The position numbers and the translations under genes were made by a program. From Spinacia oleracea (Eukaryota; Streptophyta; Magnoliopsida; Caryophyllales; Amaranthaceae): a DNA stretch of 64,000 bases. A model generated the notes under the pieces. It was not told where the DNA came from, did no database searches, and saw only the letters and a program-made list of their open reading frames with translations. Each line of letters begins with the position of its first letter. Positions within the stretch are counted from its first letter, which is position 1. Below, piece by piece: positions 23,704 through 35,400 of this stretch. The DNA is taken from positions 130,594,385 through 130,658,384 of the forward strand of contig NC_079487.1 in assembly GCF_020520425.1 (NCBI RefSeq). Direction: 5' to 3'.

Positions 23704-25600
23704 TTTCAAGCTTGAATCCTCTGATAAAGAAAACACTGGACAACTTGGTCTACGAATGGCCCCTCAGTCAAAGGTAAATGAGTCCTCGATAACTGATAAT
23801 CCGTAAGTGATAACTGCTTCTTGTTACAACTGTAACAGAAACTCTATTATGTCAACATAAAGGAAAACATTAAGCTGATGACCAGAAGAACTTGTATAAC
23901 AAATTGATAGATGATCCGTTTATCTGCAATTAAGTGCTTCATGTTTTCAGCAACCAACCTGAAATGATCTTGTGGATGATTACCCCCCCACCCCCACAAC
24001 CATAGGTTATAATGACCTGTGTAGTAACTTAAAATGGAAACTGATAGATGATCTATTTACTTTCAATGAAGTGCCTCACGTTCACGCAACATCATGATTT
24101 TGAACAGTTGTAAACAAGAAGAATGTTTTCCTTTATATGCAACATCATGTCATATACTTGGTATTCCCTGTTAATTTTTGAGCAGTTTTAACTTTTAAAC
24201 CTTTCCCAAATCAGGATTACTCAACCAGTAAATCAAATCTACACATTCACCAATGCTCCAGAACAATTAGCATATTAAAGAAGAGCCAATTTGATGAAAC
24301 AAATGCCAGAAAACTTTCAAAAAGCCGCGTCTCTTTGGATGTTGTCTATCAAAATGCTTTCTCTATGACAACGGTGTTAGAACTTAAGACCCTGAACATG
24401 GAAAAGATTACTTAAAGGACTCTTAATATCTTTAAAAGCCACTGCATAACCCAGACAGTCAGCCTCACCAACCTCGCCAACTGGTCTCACGCTCATGCAA
24501 TCACGCCACCCACACCATTAAGCCTTAAGAGGCAAAGAAGCAAAGACATGACTTTATGCTTCTAAGGTCTGTAGCAAACGAACTAAAGATTCTTTTGCTC
24601 ATTTTCACAATTACCTTTAGTAGTAAAGAAAACGAAAACCAATAGCTGATATTCAGGAGTAGTATTGTGATTAGATATGATATATGCACAAGTAAAAGGA
24701 CAATCAACCATAAAAGGGTTATGCTGCCTTAATGCCTGTAAGGATTTTTAGTTACAATGAGTTACAACGAGTTACGGTACCGTTGACAACGTAACCAAAC
24801 GACATAGAAATGAAGATCGAAAGGCAAAGACAACACAGAAAAGAAGGTCAACGTCCCTGTTTAATGAACCTAAAAGCCACACCAGGTTACCAGAATGACC
24901 AGATGCTCATATGCTAAAGTCATCAGGATGACCTTCATCTAACAAAGCCAAATTCTAAATTGAAAAGAGTGCAGTTTCCATATTACAGGTCTTACAAAAT
25001 ACATTTTGACAACAACTGATACCAAGAATAGCAACTTTTTTACCTTAAGAAGTCAAATCTCAAATCAACCAGAAATAGAAAATGTAATAGACCATTCACA
25101 GAACTGAATTCAGTAGCAGTAATATTAACCCCAAAAAACAATTTTATCACCATAAAAAAAACCCAACAAAGCAGTTAAAAAACTTGCTTTGACACCCACA
25201 AAGTAGAAAGACCAAGTTCAGCAGCAATGGAAGACAAAAACTGAAGAAAACCAGTCATTAGCAAAATCCTAAAACATGATTAAGAAGTGATTAACTTCAA
25301 CCCATCTATAAACATGATTACAAGTACCCACAAAACCCCAAATGATCAAAAGAATCTATACACAAATCCACAAAAAAGAAAATAAAAATAAAAATAAAAC
25401 ATTACACCACATTAGAAAACAATAAAGTACACCCAGAAAAATTGAAAACAAATATAGTACAAAACCAAAAGAAAATCAGAGAATTAAAAAGAAAAGAGGG
25501 TTAAAGAAACAAACCTTTAATTTTGAAGATATCTCCAAAATTTTCTCTCTCTGTAAATCTGTTTTCCGGAGGAAAGCTTGGGCTTTTACTGTATAAAACG
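23704..25600 (-). other. NF-YA leader region and upstream intron
   Basis: No other gene was found. A splice acceptor 'TTTCTGTTACAG' at about 23829-23840 (minus) would begin the exon carrying the ATG. An upstream leader exon around 25515-25565 has a pyrimidine/purine-rich sequence and a GTTTGT donor. Between them is about 1.7 kb of intron. A duplicated 'TGATAGATGATC' segment occurs at about 23906 and 24044. Exact leader structure needs transcript data. Confidence 0.45.
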
Positions 25601-25602
25601 AG

Positions 25603-25607
25603 CCAAT
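25603..25607 (+). promoter_or_regulatory. CCAAT box at the NF-YA promoter
   Basis: CCAAT on the plus strand (ATTGG on the transcribed strand), about 40 bases upstream of the inferred leader exon. This would be a possible binding site for the NF-Y complex itself. A single pentamer is weak evidence. Confidence 0.3.
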
Positions 25608-26189
25608 AATAAGCAAAGAAACTCCAAAAGCGACGGATTGTTGGCTATTTCAAAGCGCCAAAGAAAAAAATAAACCCACCTTCAACTTCTCCTCAAAAGC
25701 CTAAAATGCTGAATTTCACCATTATCATCCCACCACAGTCTCCTTTTTCTATACATTATTTTATTGGGCATAAAAACTACAGAATATACTCAAATAACTG
25801 TGTAGTTGTAAGAATTAAATAATTCATATTTTAGTATTATTGTTTTATTTTTAATTTTTTTACAGCACTAGTATCGTTTGATTTGTTGGGTTTATGTTTA
25901 GCTAAAAGACAGGAGAATAAGACACAGAAAGGGATGTGCTTGACTTGTTAACTGTTACCATTGTGTTAATCGTTAATCAGCCGCCTTCACAACGAGAGGG
26001 ATTAAGAGTATCAATAAAAGCAATCAGCAACGATAAAGGGAGACTCTTATTTAGTGGAATTTAATCTCTTTTTATGCCGTAAAAATTCAAAATAAAAGTT
26101 TTTAAAAAAAAATATATATAAAATTGGCTAACTCTTAACACTAAGCTCTTATTCTCTCGATCTTTTTTTTCATGCAAAAAACAATAATA

Positions 26190-26712
26190 TGGACAAATTG
26201 TTTTTTACCACTATACAAATCAAAAAATTGGTTTTTACCACCTATAAAATTAAAACTTGTATTTTACCACCTAAAAATATATTAGAACTTGTTTTTTACC
26301 ACCTGAAAACGAAAAAGTATATGAAACCTTTATGTATGGCTATCTAATTCAATTTCCCTCCGATTTTTTACACTTCATATGTGATTTTCTTAACTCTTTT
26401 ACCTTTCTCTCTTTACCTCTATTAATTTTTGTCAATTTTGTGAATTAATGGTGGTGAAAAATTAAGTGAATTCATGTGAAAATAAGGGAAGAGAAAAGTG
26501 TTAAGTACATGAAATCGTAGAAAAAGAGAACATATTAGAAATGTTACCGTTATTGTGGCGCCCCACCTAACATTTTAATATATTTTTCAATTTTCAGGTG
26601 GTAAAAAATAAATTTTGAACTTTTTTTTAGATGGTAAAATACAAGTGTTAATTTTATAGGTGGTAAAAAACAATTTTTTGATTTTTTTAGGTGGTAAAAA
26701 ATAATTTATCCA
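26190..26712. mobile_element. Large inverted-repeat element with repeated TTTTTACCAC motifs
   Basis: About 110 bp at each end are inverse. The left reads TGGACAAATTGTTTTTTACC and further copies of TTTTTACCACCT follow; the right carries AGGTGGTAAAAAA repeats and ends at TTATCCA. The motif occurs about four times per arm. The middle (26310-26590) is unique AT-rich DNA with no ORF of note. No clear target duplication was seen, so the superfamily is not assigned; Mutator-like foldbacks look similar. Confidence 0.65.
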
Positions 26713-28373
26713 ACTTTAATTAAGAATCTCAATTTCTCACCCAAGAGCTAGCTCTTATTTTTGTCTCTCTTTAATAGTCCCTTAAGAGCCTCCTAAATAA
26801 GAGTCCCCCTTATTTCTTAGCTGAAGCATGAAGATTCATGCAGCTTCATTGAAGAGATTCGAGAGCTTATGATCTTGATTTATCTTGCTTCCCGTGAATA
26901 TTACATGGAGATACATTCGGTTATACCTGGGGAAATGGTATGTTTGTCGCGGCGGAACTAATACTAGGCTGCTTTATTAGCGCTCTTTTTTTTGCATTTC
27001 ATTTTTTCCTGGGCTTGTAATTCATCATTTTGGATGTTTTAGGTTGCTCTTCTTGTGTAAGCACAACCTAAATTTCCTTTCCTGATCAAAAGAAGAAGAA
27101 GAAAAAAACACCCCAGAGTCGCTTGTTGAAACTCGTTAGTCGATCATTTGCTTATTCTCAATACATATCTCGAGAACGAATTACCATAAACTTTTGTGTT
27201 ATTGTTATGGGTTGAAATCCTTACTAATGTTAGGGTGCAAGTAGTCAAGGCAAGTTTCTCTACGTGTTGCGGTGCAAGTGAGTGTTATTACTATTATTCC
27301 TCATTTTAAAGCTCCATATAGACGTTCCGATACATTTTATGTGCTCAAAGTATGCTTTGATTAGATGTTGTACAAATATAATGGAAGCGAAGGTCCTATA
27401 TATACGTCTCTGTGCTAGAGACCTAGAACCTTGTAAGCCTAGAGAGTAGAGACAATAAAAAGTTTCCTTGGGGACTCTTCTCAGCTTTTCTAGAGAAATT
27501 TGTACAAGCTTCTAATGTACACATTCTAGCATATAGTTTATGTGCAAGAGTGTTGTGGAGAAGCTCTTAGAAGCATTACCCTCTATGATGTGCATTCATG
27601 TGTTTTCGGGTTAATCTCAAAAAGTAGCCCGACTGTTGTCTTAATTGAGTCAAAATATAAATGACCTCGAATTAACTCATTTGAACATTATTAGGCGCAA
27701 CAAACATCCCATTATTATATAGTTAACTATCAATGTGATGCTCACTGTAATACTTTGTACGTAGTATATGACTATTTCAAAAATATTCCTCTACTATGTA
27801 TATGTGGGCCGAGGTGGCACCCATGAAATTTGACGCCCTCTAACTGGGCCATGATGTTGCCATGCTACCCAATGACCCTCAGTCCGATGCCTTGCGGGAC
27901 ATCGACATGGTGATGGATCGTGACACTAGGTCACTAGCTATGCTCTAATATTATACTCCATTCGTAGTTTAGTTGAATTTAATAAACTAAGAAGTAAATG
28001 GCTAAATGTAAGTGGGATAATGGGTTTATCATTGTTGTAAGAAATTGATAGTGAGTGAATTATTTATTGTGAGAAAAAGAGGATGTGAATAAGTGTATGG
28101 ATAATTCAGGAAGATAAAGATTATCATAATTGAGAATGGAGAATTGAAGACCATGAGATAGGGAAGTAATAATAAAATAGAAGAAAAACGTACCAATGAG
28201 ATCATTCTTCTTAACCAAAATAAATCAAAATTGTCAAACCAAAATGCATAAAAACCAAATAGCTGGACTTTTTATTAGAAAGCTACTACAACTCCAGTTC
28301 ACGGCACGTGTATAAGTTGTCCGAAAATTTGCAACCAAACTCCCCTTTGTCTTGATATAAATGTACATAACTA

Positions 28374-28484
28374 CGGGAAGTGATAAATCCAAGGAAAATT
28401 TTACTTCTTCCAAGGAAATCCACATTTTTTTATAGTTGATTTCCTTGGAAGAAGTGAAATTCTTCCTTGGATTTATCATTTCCC
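28374..28484. repeat. Near-perfect 46-bp hairpin with a 17-base loop
   Basis: The left arm (about 28375-28420) contains TGATAAATCCAAGGAAAATT and CTTCTTCCAAGGAAATC. The right arm (about 28438-28484) is its inverse with only about three differences and one indel. The loop is CACATTTTTTTATAGTT. The inverted similarity extends weakly outward (ATAACTACG on both sides). Confidence 0.85.
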
Positions 28485-28506
28485 CATAACTACGCATACT
28501 GACATA

Positions 28507-28867
28507 CTCCCTCCGTCCTTTTTTTTCCATCACATTTGTTATTTTGCACGCATTGTAACGACTAATTAATATGCATTGATAATTAAGATTTCTCTATTTT
28601 TTTATTAAATAAGGCAAATTACGTTTATTTATAATATTTTCACTTTTATCAAAAATTTTATATTGGAAAAATGAGAAAAAAAGTTAATATCATAATGGAA
28701 AAGTGTGAGAGATAAATAACCCAATAAATTTAATTGGTTAAAATAATTATTGGACACAAATTTTGATAGAATTTAAAACATTTATGTGATAATATAAAAG
28801 GAAATGTAAAGAACGTTTTGAAACACCCAAAAATAAAAATATAAAGAACAAAAAGAGACGGAGGGAG
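28507..28867. mobile_element. Stowaway-like MITE
   Basis: Begins CTCCCTCCGTCCTTTTTTT and ends AAAAAGAGACGGAGGGAG, flanked by TA on both sides. It sits only about 20 bases to the right of the hairpin at 28374-28484. Confidence 0.8.
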
Positions 28868-29895
28868 TACATCATTACGGAGTATATGTTTATTAAAATT
28901 ACTAAATTAGTCATTGTCAATTTGTCATGAGTCTCATGACGAATTCTCACAAGCTAGGCCGACCATGCAAGAACTATTCCGAATAAACTTTACATTTTAA
29001 ATAGTTGTTCATGTCAAATAAAATAATTTAGTCCATATAATTCATATTTAAACTGAGTTGGAATGAAGTTGACTTTTTTTTTTTTAAAATAAATTGGATA
29101 TATTTTATCTAGTAAAAAGAAAAAAGAAGTAAGGTTCCACCGAACGAAAAAATATCTTGCAAATGTTGAAAGATTGATTTTTTTTTTTTGGTGGATGAGT
29201 TGAATCTAGATCCCCTCCATTTCCTAGAAGTAAAAGAAATTCTCAAAAGTCAAAATCACCTCAAATAATGTGTTTCGTTTATTTTTTACTCAGTTCGTTT
29301 AACATATCACTTTTGTTACTATATTTTATAATAATCAGTTAGAACATCGATTTTGCACTGACTCATTGAGATTAAGATTAAGGAGAAGTAGAGAATTTTG
29401 GTTCCTAATTAATTAGTAGATTAAGGTCAAGTCAAAGAGAAATAAAGTTGCAATTTTAAGATGCAACTAAAAGGATATTGTCGTTTTAAGACGTTAAAGC
29501 TAAAAGAAAAGAGAAGAAGTATTTAAGCTGTTGTTGTACTAATATTAGCAAGATTGGTACTCAGTATTTGGCAAAAGACAAAGGTTTATGACCATTTTAC
29601 ATAATTAGAAAATGTAATTAGAGTAAAGTATAAGATTAGTGGTAACAAAGAACGTGGATTCTCTTAACGAGGAGTACGTAACACCATCGTTGTCCTCTTA
29701 CATCACCATTTTTGATGTTGGGCCCAAGTGTTTGTCCGCTACATTAGTGGAACTTTTAATTATCATTTTCTTAATTTTGTACTTACCACTACACTTGTTG
29801 GTCATTAAAGTATCAACTTGTATTTGATTATTACTGTCTGTTTTCTTTCTATGTTTATCTTCTCCCAACTCAAATTACTATTAAGAATTTAAGAT

Positions 29896-30005
29896 CTTGA
29901 TTCACAACTTGGAAGATATTTTAATCCACTCTGTAACTCTTAAATAAGGCCTTGATTCACAATTTGGAAGATATTTTAATCCACTCTGTAACTCTTAAAT
30001 AAGGC
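29896..30005. repeat. Exact tandem duplication, 55 bp x 2
   Basis: CTTGATTCACAA...TAAATAAGGC (29896-29950) is repeated at 29951-30005 with one difference. A third partial copy (ACTCTTAAATAAGGCGGGTG) is at about 30761-30780, beyond the inserted transposons. Confidence 0.9.
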
Positions 30006-30118
30006 GGGTGTATCTATAACTTTCTACTCAAATATACATTAGTAATGAACTAATGATACATGTAAATTTCTAATGCAAAATTTTCTTACTTATCCAATAG
30101 CTACCCTACATTAATTGG

Positions 30119-30575
30119 ACTTTGTTCTGTTCGACTTATTTCGTACAAAATACATTCAGATAAATCCATTTAAGATAAATTTAGAAAAAAGAATAAGTTT
30201 TTTCCTTAGATTTTCACAAACTTCTAGTTTTATTTCAGACAAAATAAGTTTTTTTTTTTTTGATAAATTAAGTTCAGATAAGTTAAGTTAAGTTACACTC
30301 CAAATATGTTAAGTTATAGTCCAAATAAGTTAAGTTATACTAGTTTAGAAAAGTTAAGTTCAGACCAGGGGCGGATCTTTGTTGTGGCTGCGGTGGGCCT
30401 GGCCCCCCCGGCTGAAAAATTTTGTAGTGTATTTTTAGTTACAGCCCTCCCTAAATTTTGTGTATAATTGTATAATTATATAGTATATTGCTTAATTTTT
30501 TCTACCGGCCTCCCTCCTAAAACCATTCAAGGTCCGCCACTGGTTCAGACAAAACGAGTCAAATAGAACAACCTT
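30119..30575. mobile_element. MITE with 'TTGTTCTRTTYGACT' ends, interrupted by a hAT element
   Basis: The left end (TTTGTTCTGTTCGACTTATTTC) and the right end (inverse of GAGTCAAATAGAACAACCTT) are mirror images. The interior is rich in AAGTTCAGATAAGTTAAGTT, like the repeat near 16150-16385. Another element (30366-30542) was inserted into it. Confidence 0.6.
30366..30542. mobile_element. Small hAT-like MITE with perfect 8-bp target duplication
   Basis: A 177-bp element. GTTCAGAC occurs at 30358-30365 and 30543-30550. Termini are CAGGGGCGGATCTTTG and the inverse of CAAGGTCCGCCACTG. No ORF. Confidence 0.85.
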
Positions 30576-30608
30576 AGTCAGTAAACTATCAACTTATGTA
30601 CTTTCTTT

Positions 30609-30711
30609 GAGAGTGATGGATAGCTCAGTTGGTTAGAGCTTCCATCCCGGTTTCAGGTGATCCTGTGATCGATTCTCATCTCCGCCCTTGTGGCTCATTT
30701 GCACCAAAAAA
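30609..30711 (+). mobile_element. Very short tRNA-derived SINE with 18-bp target duplication
   Basis: Flanked by a perfect 18-bp repeat, AACTTATGTACTTTCTTT (30591-30608 and 30712-30729). The head is tRNA-like: GGATAGCTCAGTTGGTTAGAG gives an A box and GTGATCGATTCTCATC a B box. A short tail TGGCTCATTTGCACC and A8 end follow. At about 103 bp it is little more than a tRNA with a tail. It is not a functional tRNA gene, because the acceptor stem and anticodon arm do not close. Confidence 0.85.
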
Positions 30712-31160
30712 AACTTATGTACTTTCTTTCCATGTTGGGATATACTTAATCTACAGTATAACTCTTAAATAAGGCGGGTGAGCAGTAAATACTGTAAGGC
30801 GTATGTAGAGTAACTTTGGCCTTTACTATTATAATATTATCTGCCTGCACAAATCGAGTGGAATCTGGAACGATGATCAGACGTGTGAACTTCCAAATGT
30901 GAAAAAAAAAAAAAAACACAATTCAAGATTTGGCGTACAAATAGTAAAATGCTTGCAAATCAAGCAAATTCCTGGTGAAAGAACTTTACAAAGAATGCAG
31001 AGTTTTTACACTTCACTGGACATAATAATAAGTTATATTTATCCACCAATTTGGCCAAATCAAAAGAAAGGCACCAACATCAGATTATGAACAGGTTTAA
31101 GCAGCCCTTTCTGAAAATCAACTTATCAAGTGATTAATACTCCATCACTAAATTTACTTG

Positions 31161-34100
31161 TTATAACTTCAAGTTAATCTTGTCTGCCCACTTGAAGATA
31201 TCTGAACAAACACGATCACCCCCCAAGTCTTTACCAGTATGTCCAGCAGCTACCCTCATTACATCTTCAATCAACGCAAAGTTCCCCATAATATCAACGT
31301 GGGCCCCACTTTGAGTCCCGCGCCCTTCCAAGAAGTTAGCCGGAGGAGCATGATCGTATTCTCGTACGTAGGTTGTAATTCCTGATGGATTATACTTTGT
31401 TTTTCCACGCCAACCTTTAGCACACATGTAACCTGAACTCAAAACTGGTACTGTCTCATCTCCGTCAACTAGGAACACCCCGTCTCTCAAACAACTGCCT
31501 TCTTCTCCCACGTTTGCTGAGATATTTATTTGAAATGGAATACTACAATCTGCATAAGGTGTTACTTTATATACGTATGCTCTTTCTGTTGGGATGCCAA
31601 CGCCGTAGAGAGAAAAGATTTCCATTTCAGGTGCATCTGGCAATCTGAAAGTTAACAACCAAGTGTAAAACTACTAAAATCAACCAAAATACAAGGAAAG
31701 TTTATTGATATGATAGTAGTGAACATACTTGGTTTCTAAGGGGTTAGACCAATATCTGTAATGCTGATATTTTGGGTCATCTGGATCATTAGCAATGCCA
31801 TATGAAAACTGCGCATCACCCCGTGCCATCATCTTCGGAGCAACAAAATGAAGTAAGTCTAGAACATCATCAGCTGTATATGCTTTGTAGTCTGCAACAG
31901 CTTTTACTCCACCAACACCCATGTCATGATACTCTGTCCAAACATCGCGACATGAAGTATTTGCAACATTACTACCCTTCACAGCACCCTGAGAAACAGG
32001 AACAATTCAATCTTTTAAAACAAAACTGATTCAGATATAGTACATGTAATAATATTTTCTAATAATAAAGATTAAGGCAAATGAAATGAATGTTCAAATG
32101 TGCTACTTGTTATCACTTAAAGAACTGAAAGAGTACTTAAAAGTTAAAAAATCATACCCTGAAATCAATCCTATCGATGTCAGATTGAGATGCCTCAGCT
32201 ACATCTTTACCAAATGATATCATCCTTCCATAGTGAGCCTTATTTCTTTTAGGATTCTCTTGTCCAACATCGTCGTTTTCTTTTAGGTTTTCGTCTTTCT
32301 TTTTCTTGCTAGCACTATAGCCTTCTTCAGGTGACCAGTTAAGATCACCCCAAATAGCGTTTCCACCTTTTGGTATCATTGACATTGTTGCATCCCATGT
32401 ACGGGTCATCCTCATCACATGTTGCAATGTTTGGAGATGGAAGATATCATTATCCAAAACACCCGGTGCAATTGCCCTACAGATAAAAACATAAACAGAA
32501 AGTCAATATTTATACCAATTCCCCATTCCTCAACCGAAAAGAACTCTTGCTATGCTAAAGTTTCCACCAAACTAAGGCTCCGTTTGGTAAGATGTAAAAC
32601 GTTTTCATGGAAAAAAAAAAGTTCCCTTTCAATCATTTTCCGTTGTTTGGTTTGGTAAGGGATGGATAACAATTTTCCAACTCCCTCAAAGATGGAAAAA
32701 CATATTCCATTTCAAGGGAAGCTACTTTTCCATCTTTCCTTCTTACCTCCGTCTTTCTTCTTCCCATCAATTCTCACACATCTTCTACCATTTTCCTTTT
32801 TGTATTAATTTTCTTGTAAGGAACCAAACAAAGGAAAACTAGTTTGGAATTATGTTTTTCCTTTGAAAAAAGTTTTCCATGAAAAATCAGTTTTTCACTA
32901 AAAATGTTTTATGCCAAACAAAACGTAGCCTAAATGATGCTATATTTTCTGACAACAGAGTTTGTAACAAGTAGAAGTAAACCTTGCAACAGCAATGTCC
33001 CTGGCTTCGGCTGATAAAAGTCCAGGAACGGCTTTTGGAACACCGAGAAATGGTCCTCCAATGTTCATCACCGCTTTTATGTGCTCGGCACACCAATTTG
33101 GACCACCACCTCCTCCCATTGGAGCAGGAGCCTCAACCCACTTCATAAAATGAAGGAAGTACAAAACTCCCATCGAATGTGGAACAATCACAGCCTTCTT
33201 ACCACCATTTGATGCCACCATAAGCTCTATGGTACTTTTCATCCGGCTAAGAGTACGATCTCTCGCCTGATCACTTCAAATTAGTGAGGGGGGCATGAAA
33301 TAAAAGTCGCACTTATAGAAAATTCTGATATTTGAAAGAGAAAATTTTATATATAATCTCAAAAGAGATGTTCAACCAAAATAAGTACCTCGGTATTTTG
33401 GAAAGATAATCTCCAATCATATGAAGCCATATGCATATTTTTCTCCTCGTAACCTATACATGCTAAATTGGCAATCAAAACAGCCCATACGAAATACCCA
33501 GGAGCAAAATAATCAGCAGCAACAAGTCCAGGGACAGATCTAACCCTTATATCAACAGGGTCGAGTCCAGTTTCATTGTTTAGTGACATATGCTCAACCC
33601 AGCACAAAGGTCTGTAAAAGATGGAACAGGATGATCAAATAAATTATTTTTTGCAAGTTTAAGTTATCAAAAACATTGTGAAATAGAAGATTCAATATCA
33701 GAACCAAAATCAACTCATGTTTTTGTAAATTATGCCAACAACATAATCTGGTATCAACCAAAATAATTGCAGAATTAATTATCACTTATTTGCTTCTATA
33801 TTACTCTGTATCATGCTATTCACCTCAAAGCTAAATGAAAGATCGATCTTTGTCACGTAAGACTGAAAGCATAACAAGATAACGAAAATCAATCAAGTCC
33901 TCACCAAAATACAGATACTATGCTTCAAAGTCACTATAACCATTTCAAATTTTCTAATGTGAGTAGAGTCACGTAACAGCATCAAGGTAGGTAGATCCAA
34001 AATGTTTCTTCAAGTAATAACTTTGTTTCCCCTCTCCTTATTCAACATTCAATAACATAAGTGGCATTACAATAATAGATCATATAGGAAAAATATAATT

Positions 34101-35400
34101 CATTGATCAACACTATGATAGTATTCATGAGCTGATGCCAAATGATACTGGTTGGGAGAATCTAAGTCATGTTCATTGCATGATTTGCTTGAACCAAGTG
34201 TAGAAATAAAGATCGCGAAATTATGTTAGCCACTAACAGAAAGGATACACCCAACTTTCTGTTCTATGGTTCACTTTCAAGAGTTTCAACAATGGCATCA
34301 ATGAAGATTGCATATTCAAAAATACCTCAACCAAATATATGCTCTTTTCAGTCTGTGGACTGTTAGACCACTCTCCAGTGATGACAGACTCGACAACTTC
34401 AATAATCCAAACAGAGAATTGCCAAAATAGGCTTCACAGAATAGCTCTACCAATTTCAACTGAAAAAATAACTGTTTGCTAATAATTACAATGAGGAATT
34501 GATGATATATGACAATAGAAGGATTCAACATTCAAGGAAGATCACAAAAGGTCTAGGATTAGTTCCTCTTTGTTCCGAAATCAAATACGGAGTACTACAT
34601 ATAATCAAGTGGACTACCCGGAAACTGATTTGGGCACACCTCCGTTTAAGTAGAGCACAAAGAAATGTGCTCTCGCGAAGGGTGTGCCAATATCATTTCT
34701 CACCCAATCCTCAATTCCTCACAAGTCCTCAACATAACCCATTATGAACATTCACTCAATAAACCAAAACTTAATCCTTTTGCACATTCCAATATAAAAA
34801 AAAAGAAACTTATTTCATCAATCTATTACTAAAAAAAGTATTACAAGAACATAACTTATTACTACTAATTTCTTAACTACAACCAAATAAAACAAAATCA
34901 CAAGTAATATTCAAATGTTTTGACTTTCAAACAAAAACAAATTAGTACTACAATAACAAAATATACCTTTTATAAACTTCACCAAATGTGCCACCCCAAA
35001 GCCTCTTCCTAAACAAACCATCAGCACAAGGCTTTCCTTCCCACAGCTCAAGTCCAGCAGTCACAATTCCCGGCACAAAAATCACCGGGTGCACAGCCTT
35101 CAACCCTTCCTTCCTCAGCTTTTCGCCCGGTGGGTCGGGTAATGGCCCGGTTATAGCCTCGGTTACATACTGAGGTAGAGAAGATGGCATTGCTTTGTAC
35201 AAAAATAGTAACAACCACCATATTGAACATATCAATCCTATCAACCAACAACAATTATTTATACATGACCACTTATTCACCTTGTCCGTCTTTTTGCTTC
35301 CTTCTCCTTTGTTCTTCCCTTCTTCTTGGGCCTCCTCCGGCTTCGGGTCGTGTTCGGGCCTGTCGGGCTCATTGGGCTTTCTCCGGCGAAGATTCTGCAT
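31161..35400 (-). CDS. PDAT1: Phospholipid:diacylglycerol acyltransferase (PDAT1 type)
   Basis: Six exons in transcript order: 34967-35400, 33389-33611, 32983-33266, 32158-32476, 31729-31988, 31161-31644. All are GT-AG with consistent phases, giving 667 residues, close to Arabidopsis PDAT1. The enzyme moves an sn-2 acyl group from phospholipid to diacylglycerol, making triacylglycerol without acyl-CoA, in the ER. An Arg/Lys-rich cytosolic N-terminus is followed by one membrane helix (about 47-68) and an LCAT-type alpha/beta hydrolase. The nucleophile motif is PHSMG, with Ser at about 250, where many lipases have GxSxG; this is the PDAT form. The remaining triad members are Asp in VDGDETVP (about 569) and His in GAHVDIMGN (about 622). 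A Lys/Glu-rich insert (about residues 440-470) is typical of variable loops. The intron between exons 3 and 4 contains a MITE. Confidence 0.97.
32576..32930. mobile_element. 'GGCTNCGTTTGG' MITE, copy 2, inside a PDAT intron
   Basis: Starts GGCTCCGTTTGGTAAGATGT and ends with the inverse of that terminus (CCAAACAAAACGTAGCC). It fills most of the intron between the PDAT exons at 32983-33266 and 32158-32476. It shares interior sequence with 18524-18789. Confidence 0.72.

Larger units (their letters stand above)
25620..31100. other. Intergenic region between NF-YA and PDAT genes
   Basis: About 5.5 kb with no supported gene. It holds the large 'TTTTACCACC' element (26190-26712), a near-perfect hairpin (28374-28484), a Stowaway-like MITE (28507-28867), a 55-bp tandem duplication (29896-30005), and a nested cluster of a MITE, a hAT element and a SINE (30119-30711). 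Sequence between 26800 and 28200 shows nothing I can name. Confidence 0.55.

Noticed and set aside
30615-30690. Possible tRNA gene (GATAGCTCAGTTGG...)
   Set aside because: Only the A and B boxes are tRNA-like. The stems do not pair, and the whole sits between 18-bp target duplications, so it is a SINE.
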